This document shows positions 1 through 5,028 of a stretch of 6,595 nt of DNA, piece after piece. This DNA is from Chloroflexi bacterium RBG_16_57_11. Its GTDB lineage: Bacteria; Chloroflexota; Anaerolineae; Anaerolineales; UBA4823. Position numbers and translations under genes: made by a program. The stretch is from positions 88,016 through 94,610 of the forward strand of contig MGNS01000166.1 in NCBI GenBank assembly GCA_001795165.1, in the 5' to 3' direction. The notes beneath the pieces are model-generated. The model had not been told where the DNA came from, made no database searches, and saw nothing but the letters and a program-made list of their open reading frames with translations. The first letter of the stretch is position 1; the number at the start of each line of letters is the position of its first letter.

Positions 1-257
1 AGGTCATACTGGAAGAGCTTGAGCTCGGCCAGGACCTCGCGAACCGGGTCGCCAGACCGTTGATGGATGACCAGGTTAGGCAGGCCAAGGAAGTCTGGTG
101 CTCTCTCGACTAATTCGTGGACTGGCCAAGGGCGTTTTGGATTGTTGATCACTGCAAGGATCAAGCTGGATTCGTCGCTACAATGGGCAAACTGGGTGGC
201 GCAGCGAAGGACAGCTTCTGCGGTGGCGGCATCGTGGATGGCGATTAGGATATTCAT
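1..257 (-). CDS. Universal stress protein (UspA family), 3' end off the window
   Basis: Eighty-five codons are visible from an ATG at 257; the gene continues past the left edge. The N-terminus MNILIAIHDA is a hydrophobic beta strand ending in an acidic residue. It is followed by a helix (about 11-25), a second strand (SLILAVI, 31-37) and, after a variable stretch, strand LVIHQRSGDP (62-71) leading into helix VREVLAEL. This is the alternating fold of UspA proteins, whose members are usually about 140-160 residues, so roughly half is present. The ATP-binding glycine motif near the C-terminus would lie outside the window, so nucleotide binding cannot be judged. The protein should be cytosolic. 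The start lies 10 bp after the stop of the carrier gene on the same strand, with a modest AAGAG ribosome site about 7 nt ahead, so the two are probably co-transcribed. UspA-fold partners often accompany transporters and may sense nucleotides; that role here is inference. Confidence 0.8.
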   Translation of the reverse strand, partial: MNILIAIHDAATAEAVLRCATQFAHCSDESSLILAVINNPKRPWPVHELVERAPDFLGLPNLVIHQRSGDPVREVLAELKLFQYD

Positions 258-267
258 AATTTCACTC

Positions 268-1407
268 TTAGAGCATTAATAAAACCAGAGGGATGAGAAG
301 CAGCAACAACATAAAGAACGCCAGGTTACGATTCGTTGAGGTGACCTGCACGACGAACTTGAGCATCTGATGGAGATAGGTTGTGTAGAACTGGCTTAGG
401 ATTATGATGGAAATCACTGATACGCTGAACATTTCCACCAGGACAATGGTAAAAGCCGGTTGATTGTTGAGCAAGATTGCAGCAAGCAATGTATCGATGA
501 AGGTGGTGATGTTAGCGCCCATGATATAGGGGATGACATTCTCTCGCCTCACAAAACCTCGACTGCTGAGCGGGACAAGAATACTTAGCGATACGCTTAC
601 CGACATCGAAACAAGTGTGATGATCGCACCGAGACTGAACATGACCGCCGGCCGATAGACCAATCGTGACATCCAGCCTACCCGACTTTCTTTGATTGAC
701 ATTTGTGGCAGGCATTTATCGAACAAATTAAAACTAACCAGGATTATTCCTAATCCTATAAGGAAGATCATCCAGCTCGGTATCCACTGTACGAGAAGAT
801 CCACAGCCGGATCGATAATCAAATCCATAAAGGAAGTGAGCAAGGCGCCTGATTTGAATTGGATCTGGTCTAAAGCACCGGTCTTTAATAAAACGGTGCC
901 CAAGAGAAGTGCCGGGAGGTAAGTAGATGCAGTGACGCTAAGCGAAAGCAAGCCCATACCCAGGCTGGTAGCGCGGTCGCGTCCTCGTAAGGTGTAAATG
1001 AAACCGATGAACAAGACGATAAAGGAAGCTCCCAGCCGGCTGCCAGTGATCATTGCGAAAGCAGAAAGTTGGTCGAGCACGCCTGCGTTGAAAAATGCTA
1101 GTGCGGCTGCGGCGACCGGCGAGCCGCTCATCATTACGTATGCGAACAACCAGCCGAATCCTAGCGCGCTGATCGGATTGGTTACATGCAGGACATTCTG
1201 CACCAAAGATGATAATCCACTGGCGCCTTCTTTCATCAATGAGATAGCTAGGATGAAAAGATATAAGCTGGCGATGAAGATACCGATCTTTTCCAGGCGA
1301 ATGTGTTGCCACCAGGGGCGGGCGCGCGCCGGCAAAGGGATCGCTAAGGCAGGTGGATCGCCAGGGGGATCATCAACGGGTTGGGTGTCAATATCGATTT
1401 CGCTCAT
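268..1407 (-). CDS. Na/Pi-cotransporter-like polytopic membrane protein
   Basis: This 379-residue protein has a soluble, proline-rich N-terminal tail (1-38) and about nine to ten hydrophobic segments from residue 41 to the end. Its two internal repeats match the Na/Pi cotransporter (NptA/SLC34-like) layout. The first has SGSPVAA (94-100) followed by TGSRLGASF (121-129); the second has SVSVSLSILVPLS (269-281) followed by GANITTFIDT (297-306). In typical members these positions carry QSS-type and GANIGTT-type motifs. The glutamine-serine motif is degenerate in both repeats, so phosphate as substrate is uncertain and another anion or a divergent role is possible. Many bacterial members carry a cytosolic PhoU-like C-terminal domain; here the protein ends inside its last hydrophobic segment (362-379). 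The start ATG has no clear Shine-Dalgarno site; it was chosen because it is the first ATG in frame downstream of the candidate promoter. The gene leads an operon with the universal stress protein. Confidence 0.75.
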   Translation of the reverse strand: MSEIDIDTQPVDDPPGDPPALAIPLPARARPWWQHIRLEKIGIFIASLYLFILAISLMKEGASGLSSLVQNVLHVTNPISALGFGWLFAYVMMSGSPVAAAALAFFNAGVLDQLSAFAMITGSRLGASFIVLFIGFIYTLRGRDRATSLGMGLLSLSVTASTYLPALLLGTVLLKTGALDQIQFKSGALLTSFMDLIIDPAVDLLVQWIPSWMIFLIGLGIILVSFNLFDKCLPQMSIKESRVGWMSRLVYRPAVMFSLGAIITLVSMSVSVSLSILVPLSSRGFVRRENVIPYIMGANITTFIDTLLAAILLNNQPAFTIVLVEMFSVSVISIIILSQFYTTYLHQMLKFVVQVTSTNRNLAFFMLLLLLIPLVLLML

Positions 1408-1478
1408 AAAAAATGGCCGGTCAGCTATTCGATTGATTGTAACGTATCTTAAGGTGATGTGGGTGTTAATGGAATAGG

Positions 1479-1507
1479 ATTATAGAGGATGTTATGCCTT
1501 TCATCAC
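1479..1507 (-). promoter_or_regulatory. Candidate promoter for the carrier/stress-protein operon
   Basis: Read on the minus strand there is a perfect TATAAT (complement of 1479-1484) preceded at 17 bp by GTGATG (complement of 1502-1507). The -10 is strong, but the -35 matches TTGACA at only three positions. Transcription would start near 1472, giving a leader of about 65 nt. A second possible -10, TACAAT, lies closer to the gene without a matching -35. Confidence 0.45.
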
Positions 1508-1536
1508 TTGACCCCCCGATGCGGACAGGCTACAAT
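1508..1536 (+). promoter_or_regulatory. Sigma-70-type promoter for the aminotransferase gene
   Basis: TTGACC (1508-1513) and TACAAT (1531-1536) are separated by exactly 17 bp, each one base from consensus. Transcription would begin near 1543, about 44 nt ahead of the chosen start codon. The -35 box directly abuts the -35 of the divergent minus-strand promoter. A short palindrome, AATAGGGCTATT (1540-1551), sits on the predicted transcription start and could be an operator, but it may be chance. Confidence 0.7.
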
Positions 1537-1574
1537 CTTAATAGGGCTATTCGATAAGAAGATCGATTCGAAAC

Positions 1575-1580
1575 AAGGAG
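1575..1580 (+). promoter_or_regulatory. Ribosome binding site that fixes the aminotransferase start
   Basis: A full AAGGAG ends at 1580. An in-frame ATG at 1581 would leave no spacer, while the next in-frame ATG at 1587 leaves 6 nt, the normal distance. Translation therefore most likely starts at 1587. Confidence 0.8.
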
Positions 1581-1586
1581 ATGAAA

Positions 1587-2819
1587 ATGCAGACTCCATG
1601 GGAGCATCGCTATGCACAGCGAACCCAGCGGATGGGCAGCTCGGCCATTCGCGAGCTTCTCAAACTTACAGAACTACCCGATCTGATATCCTTCGCCGGA
1701 GGATTGCCGGCCCCTGATGTTTTCCCGACCGAACAAATCCGCGAAGCCTGTAACCGGGTGCTAACCAACTATGGCGCACAAGCATTGCAGTATGGCGCGA
1801 CTGAAGGTTACATGCCGTTACGCGAGCTGATTGTCCGTAATTCTGCGCGCTATGGTATTAATGTCACCCCCGAGAACATCCTGATCACATCCGGTTCACA
1901 ACAGGCGCTCGACTTGTTGGGCAAAATCCTGATAAATCCAGGTGATCGTATTTTAGTCGAATCGCCTACGTATTTGGGGGCGCTCCAGGCCTGGAGCGCG
2001 TATGGAGCCGAATATGTAACCGTGCCGATGGATGAATATGGCATGATGACGGATGCGCTGGAAGCAGCCCTGCGCAGCGGACCAAAATTCATTTATGTCT
2101 TACCGAACTTTCAAAATCCAACCGGGGTCACGCTCTCTCTGGAACGCCGGGCAAAGTTGATCGAGCTGGCAGATCGTTACGGTGTGCCCATCGTAGAGGA
2201 CGATCCTTACGGGCAGCTGCGTTATGAAGGAGAGCACCTGCCTCCCGTGGTTGTGTTGGACAGTGAGAGCCGCAACGAAGTCGGTTGCTACCATGGAAAT
2301 GTGATCTATTTGAGCACCTTTTCTAAAATATTATCTCCAGGTATACGCCTGGCGTGGGTGGTGGCTCCACCGGAAGTGATCCGCAAGTTAGTTCAGGCCA
2401 AACAAGGCGCAGATCTGCATACTGCCACGTTTAACCAGATTGTGGCTTACGAAGTCTCGCATGGCGGGTTCCTCGACCAACATATCAAGTTGATCCGTCA
2501 GGTATATGGCGAGCGAAGGGATGTGATGTTAGGGGCGATGGACGCGTATTTTCCACCAGGAGTGGAATGGACTCATCCTCAAGGTGGGCTGTTCCTGTGG
2601 GGCATCCTGCCGGAGACAATGAGCTCGGCGGATGTGTTGCGCGTCGCCATCGAGCAAAAGGTAGCCTTTGTGCCTGGCTCCCCATTTTATCCTACAGGTG
2701 GTGGTCATAACACGATGCGGATTAATTTCTCATTTGCATCCCCAGAAAAAATCCGTGAAGGGATCGCTCGATTGGGAAAAGTGCTCTACGAGATGATCGG
2801 GGAGCCGTTAACTCTCTAA
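1587..2819 (+). CDS. PLP-dependent aminotransferase, fold type I, LysN/ARO8-like group
   Basis: The 410-residue enzyme should move an amino group between an amino acid and a 2-oxoacid using pyridoxal phosphate in the cytosol. Its length is usual for the family. Visible landmarks, numbered from the 1587 start: the N-terminal ISFAGGLP segment (34-41); SGSQQALD (102-109), the phosphate-binding turn; NFQNPTG (174-180), with Asn177 placed to contact the cofactor ring; EDDPYG (204-209), with Asp206 facing the pyridine nitrogen and Tyr208; STFSK (243-247), with Lys247 as Schiff-base lysine; PGIRLAW (251-257), with Arg254 on the phosphate; and Arg378 in TMRINFS, the substrate-carboxylate arginine. 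All expected catalytic residues are present. Sequence style matches 2-aminoadipate, kynurenine and aromatic/branched-chain aminotransferases of the LysN group; these are often broad, so substrate is not assigned. No DNA-binding domain precedes it, so it is not a MocR-type regulator. It has its own promoter and terminator and no pathway neighbours. Confidence 0.92.
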   Translation: MQTPWEHRYAQRTQRMGSSAIRELLKLTELPDLISFAGGLPAPDVFPTEQIREACNRVLTNYGAQALQYGATEGYMPLRELIVRNSARYGINVTPENILITSGSQQALDLLGKILINPGDRILVESPTYLGALQAWSAYGAEYVTVPMDEYGMMTDALEAALRSGPKFIYVLPNFQNPTGVTLSLERRAKLIELADRYGVPIVEDDPYGQLRYEGEHLPPVVVLDSESRNEVGCYHGNVIYLSTFSKILSPGIRLAWVVAPPEVIRKLVQAKQGADLHTATFNQIVAYEVSHGGFLDQHIKLIRQVYGERRDVMLGAMDAYFPPGVEWTHPQGGLFLWGILPETMSSADVLRVAIEQKVAFVPGSPFYPTGGGHNTMRINFSFASPEKIREGIARLGKVLYEMIGEPLTL

Positions 2820-2842
2820 TATTGGCAGATTTTATAAGCGAG

Positions 2843-2885
2843 GGGCGAGGCGGTGGTTTTTCTGGACGCCTCGCCCTTTAATTTT
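2843..2885. terminator. Hairpin terminator between convergent genes
   Basis: A perfect 10-bp GC-rich stem pairs GGGCGAGGCG (2843-2852) with CGCCTCGCCC (2867-2876) around a 14-nt loop. It is followed on the plus strand by TTTAATTTT (2877-2885). This is a rho-independent terminator for the aminotransferase, 23 bp after its stop. On the minus strand the same hairpin lies about 36 bp after the FKBP stop but is followed by a poorer T-run, so it may act in both directions with less strength there. Confidence 0.88.
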
Positions 2886-2904
2886 AAAGGTGGATATCGT
2901 ATTT

Positions 2905-2924
2905 ATTGAATATCATTGAATATC
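2905..2924. repeat. Perfect 10-bp tandem duplication at the FKBP stop codon
   Basis: ATTGAATATC is present twice in direct tandem (2905-2914 and 2915-2924). On the minus strand the gene-proximal copy encodes the last residues Asp-Ile-Gln, and its final T plus the first two bases of the second copy form the TGA stop. With only one copy, the reading would go Asp-Ile-Gln and then TAA, so the protein end is the same either way. Confidence 0.9.
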
Positions 2925-3431
2925 AAGCAGCTCCACCTCAAAGATCAGAGTGGCGTTAGGTGGTATAACCCCGCTCGCGCCACTCGGGCCATAACCAAGG
3001 TTAGATGGGATAACCAGAATGCGCTTGCCGCCTTCTTTCATTCCGGCCACGCCTTCATCCCAGCCAGCGATCACCCTGCCAGCGCCGAGGGGGAAACTGA
3101 ACGGCTGTCCTCGGTCAACGGATGAGTCAAACTTTGTGCCATCCGTTAGCCACCCGGTGTAATGCACGGTTACAGTGTCGCCTTGCTTGGCTTCTGTACC
3201 GGCCCCAACCGTGATGTCCTTGTATTGCAAACCGGAGGCGGTTGTCGTCAGGTTTGAAGTATCGGGAAGGCCGGCCGCCGAGGGGTTGACTTCGGGTGAT
3301 TTGCTTTGGGAAGTCATATAGACCAGGAAAGCAGCGCCGCCGAGTACTAACAGGGCAATGACGAGGATCGCGATGCGCTGGTTGCGGACACGGGTTGCCC
3401 GGCGGCGGGCACGATCTGATCGAGTGGACAT
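2913..3431 (-). CDS. Membrane-anchored FKBP-type peptidyl-prolyl cis-trans isomerase
   Basis: The 172-residue protein has an Arg-rich N-terminus (residues 4-19), one transmembrane helix (about 19-38), a Ser/Pro/Thr-rich linker (40-65) and a complete FKBP domain (66-172). The positive-inside rule puts the domain outside the cytoplasm, where it would speed proline isomerisation in exported or surface proteins. The FKBP12 pocket residues are all recognisable: Tyr91, Phe101, Asp102, Phe113, Val120, Ile121, Trp124, Tyr147 and Phe164, so an active enzyme is expected. The start at 3431 is preferred because GAGG lies 5 nt ahead. An in-frame extension to 3497 would add 22 residues, but that codon lies upstream of the predicted transcription start and lacks a ribosome site. 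The lack of a lipobox cysteine argues for an uncleaved anchor rather than a lipoprotein. The gene is monocistronic, convergent with the aminotransferase and divergent from the polysaccharide operon. Confidence 0.93.
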   Translation of the reverse strand: MSTRSDRARRRATRVRNQRIAILVIALLVLGGAAFLVYMTSQSKSPEVNPSAAGLPDTSNLTTTASGLQYKDITVGAGTEAKQGDTVTVHYTGWLTDGTKFDSSVDRGQPFSFPLGAGRVIAGWDEGVAGMKEGGKRILVIPSNLGYGPSGASGVIPPNATLIFEVELLDIQ

Positions 3432-3480
3432 GAGCACCTCTGAGCTAGTTCTAATGTAATTTATTCCCTGATATAAATCC

Positions 3481-3540
3481 AACCAACAATTATACACGTA
3501 AGTTAAGTAAGTTGTTCCTCATCATTTCTTTAACCAACAA
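3481..3540. repeat. 9-bp direct repeat next to both divergent promoters
   Basis: AACCAACAA occurs at 3481-3489 and 3532-3540; the coordinates span both copies. The first touches the FKBP -10 element on its downstream side, and the second ends 3 bp before the -35 box of the plus-strand promoter. In between, GTAAGTT is also repeated (3498-3504 and 3507-3513). The placement suggests a possible shared regulator site, but the motifs are short and AT-rich. Confidence 0.4.
3489..3494 (-). promoter_or_regulatory. Candidate -10 element for the FKBP gene
   Basis: The minus strand carries a perfect TATAAT here. The hexamer 17 bp upstream (GAACAA, complement of 3512-3517) is a poor -35. A start near 3482 would give a leader of about 50 nt to the ATG at 3431. 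Only the -10 is well supported. Confidence 0.45.
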
Positions 3541-3543
3541 AAG

Positions 3544-3572
3544 TTGACATATATAGCCTGAAAGGTTATATT
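3544..3572 (+). promoter_or_regulatory. Near-consensus sigma-70-type promoter for the polysaccharide operon
   Basis: TTGACA (3544-3549) is a perfect -35 and TATATT (3567-3572) is one base from the -10 consensus, with a 17-bp spacer. Transcription would start near 3579, leaving about 37 nt to the chosen start codon. This is the strongest promoter-like sequence I found in the window. Confidence 0.8.
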
Positions 3573-3602
3573 ATCCACCATAGAGGTTGAAGATTTGGAT
3601 GG

Positions 3603-3608
3603 GGAGGG
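3603..3608 (+). promoter_or_regulatory. Ribosome binding site that decides the start of the Wzy/WaaL-like gene
   Basis: GGAGGG lies 7 nt ahead of ATG 3616. The same frame is open further upstream to a TTG at 3595, which has a weaker AGAGG 8 nt ahead of it. The ATG with the stronger site is preferred, which removes 7 residues from the longest reading. Confidence 0.7.
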
Positions 3609-3615
3609 AAAAGTG

Positions 3616-5028
3616 ATGAAGACTATGGAGGTCACACAATGGCTTGAACAGGCGTTGCCACGGGCACAAACAGGTAGGGTTGACCTGGCAGCCTTGACAC
3701 GCGGGATAGCCATCTCCAGTCTTAGCCTGACTATTTTGACCGCCTCGTTTCGTTACCGCTGGTTATTGTTTTCAGAAGAGACCTCCCGCGTTTGGAGCGA
3801 TTATACAAACGGACTGTTTTTTGTTCACGATGCATTCCTGATCATTGCGTTATTTCTTTGGGTGTTAAGTATCTGGCTTCAACCCAGACGGATAAAATTT
3901 GGTCCTCTCGCACTGAGTTTGCCACTTGCAGGTTTAGGGCTTGCGGCGTTAACCAGCACGGGTTTTTCCCTGGATATCCGGCTATCAACCTATCATCTGG
4001 TTCGACTGTTAATGGCGGCTGGTCTGTATTTGTTCCTAATTAATGAGATTCGCGATTTAAAGATTTTAATCTGGGGGGTGGCTGGGGGGTTGTTTATCCA
4101 GGCCAGCGTTAGTGTGGCGCAAGTTCTGGCTCAACACGACCTTGGATTGCAATGGCTAGGTGAATACAGGCTTGATCCGGCCTGGCCAGGTGTGAGCATC
4201 GTTTGGGCAGAAGGCATACGGTCGCTGCGGGCTTATGGGCTTTCCGATCATCCGAACGTCCTCGGTGGGGTCCTGGCTTTTTCAATCATCTTGCTGGCTA
4301 GCTGGTCTCTGGGGAGAACTTCTAAGAGTGGGGTGATTGGAACCGGTTTATTTATCTTGGGAAACGTTGCCCTGCTATTGACGTTCTCACGATCGGCATG
4401 GGTCGCTCTTGTGGTGAGTTTCTTGCTCATGGCGGGCATATTGATTGGGTCTCGTCAAAAGGATGCCCTGAAGCGTGGGTTGGAGCTTATCCTGGCTACC
4501 GCGATCGTGGCTGCGCCGTTCATCTGGGCTACCTCTGCCTACCTGGGGGTGCGGTTAAATTCAGATGACTCCTTTGATAGCATCTCTTATGAATCACGAT
4601 CCTTAAGCGAGCGAGCCAGACTGAATGTTTACGCCAACCAGATTTTTGCAGCCAACGCTGTGACTGGTGTGGGTTATGGCACTTTTCCTTTGGCGTTGAG
4701 CCAGGTCGAGCCCGAGCTGCCTTTTAACTACCAACCACCTCACCTGGTGATGTTGGAAGCGGCAGCCGAGACCGGATTGTTTGGTGCCTCGTTCTATATG
4801 CTGGCAATCCTAGGACCCTGGCTGGTGATGTGGCTTAAGCGAAGCAGGTTGACTGTCACCCCGGCTCTGGTCGGGGCGAGTGCCTTACTTTTAGCTGTTA
4901 CCGTAGTGAGTTTCTTTGATTATTATCCTTGGCTTCTGGCAGTAGGCCGCTTTTGGCAATGGTTGGCTTGGGGCTTGTGGGCCGCCTTCTTCCAGCGCTC
5001 TCTGGACGGGAATAAAAGTAATGACTGA
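3616..5028 (+). CDS. O-antigen ligase / Wzy-like polytopic membrane protein
   Basis: The 470-residue protein has about ten to twelve hydrophobic segments between residues 30 and 460 and a large extracytoplasmic loop (about 311-385), the plan of the Wzy_C/O-antigen ligase family. Recognisable family marks are SDHPNVLGG (210-218), TFSRSAW (256-262) with conserved Arg259, GVGYGTF (351-357), and PPHLVMLE followed by ETGLFG (374-390) with His376. Family members transfer or polymerise lipid-linked glycans on the outer face of the membrane, as Wzy polymerases, WaaL ligases or protein O-oligosaccharyltransferases; sequence alone does not separate these. If the host is monoderm, as many Chloroflexota are thought to be, an LPS ligase role would not apply, and a polymerase or surface-glycan ligase is more likely. 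It is first in the operon, with its own strong promoter, and its end overlaps the next gene by 8 bp. A G-rich imperfect repeat (4071-4090) within it encodes a Gly-rich membrane stretch and looks incidental. Confidence 0.85.
   Translation: MKTMEVTQWLEQALPRAQTGRVDLAALTRGIAISSLSLTILTASFRYRWLLFSEETSRVWSDYTNGLFFVHDAFLIIALFLWVLSIWLQPRRIKFGPLALSLPLAGLGLAALTSTGFSLDIRLSTYHLVRLLMAAGLYLFLINEIRDLKILIWGVAGGLFIQASVSVAQVLAQHDLGLQWLGEYRLDPAWPGVSIVWAEGIRSLRAYGLSDHPNVLGGVLAFSIILLASWSLGRTSKSGVIGTGLFILGNVALLLTFSRSAWVALVVSFLLMAGILIGSRQKDALKRGLELILATAIVAAPFIWATSAYLGVRLNSDDSFDSISYESRSLSERARLNVYANQIFAANAVTGVGYGTFPLALSQVEPELPFNYQPPHLVMLEAAAETGLFGASFYMLAILGPWLVMWLKRSRLTVTPALVGASALLLAVTVVSFFDYYPWLLAVGRFWQWLAWGLWAAFFQRSLDGNKSND

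Larger units (their letters stand above)
1424..1555. repeat. 10-bp direct repeat pair flanking the divergent promoters
   Basis: GCTATTCGAT occurs at 1424-1433 and again at 1546-1555, in the same orientation, one copy in the leader of each divergent transcript. The coordinates given span both copies. The match is exact. A regulator site is possible, but two copies of a 10-mer in a short region can also arise by chance. Confidence 0.4.

Noticed and set aside
67..279. A 70-codon plus-strand frame at the left edge
   Set aside because: It is antisense to the universal stress protein, whose minus-strand translation gives a clear fold pattern; the plus frame does not.
938..1312. A 124-codon minus-strand frame overlapping the carrier gene
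   Set aside because: It is another frame of the same coding stretch, rich in Arg and His, with no recognisable domain.
998..1477. A 159-codon open frame on the plus strand inside the carrier gene
   Set aside because: It lies antisense to a convincing membrane-protein gene, has no ribosome site or family motif, and its composition mirrors the hydrophobic codons of the opposite strand.
1551..1572. Weak inverted repeats (TCGAT/ATCGA and TTCGA/TCGAA) in the aminotransferase leader, considered as a riboswitch or attenuator
   Set aside because: Stems are only about 5 bp and AT-rich, and the leader of about 44 nt is too short for a known riboswitch class.
1508..1717. A short plus-strand frame over the divergent region and the aminotransferase start
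   Set aside because: It begins within the promoter -35 region, upstream of the predicted transcription start, and runs out of frame with the enzyme.
3432..3615. A small RNA or small protein in the divergent region
   Set aside because: The two promoters, leaders and ribosome sites account for the space; no terminator hairpin or short frame with a good ribosome site was seen.
4071..4090. Two G6 runs in an 11-bp-spaced direct repeat, considered as a G-quadruplex or a phase-variation tract
   Set aside because: There are only two long G runs with a short GG between them, the frame is intact, and the codons encode an ordinary Gly-rich membrane segment. Six-base runs are short for slippage control.
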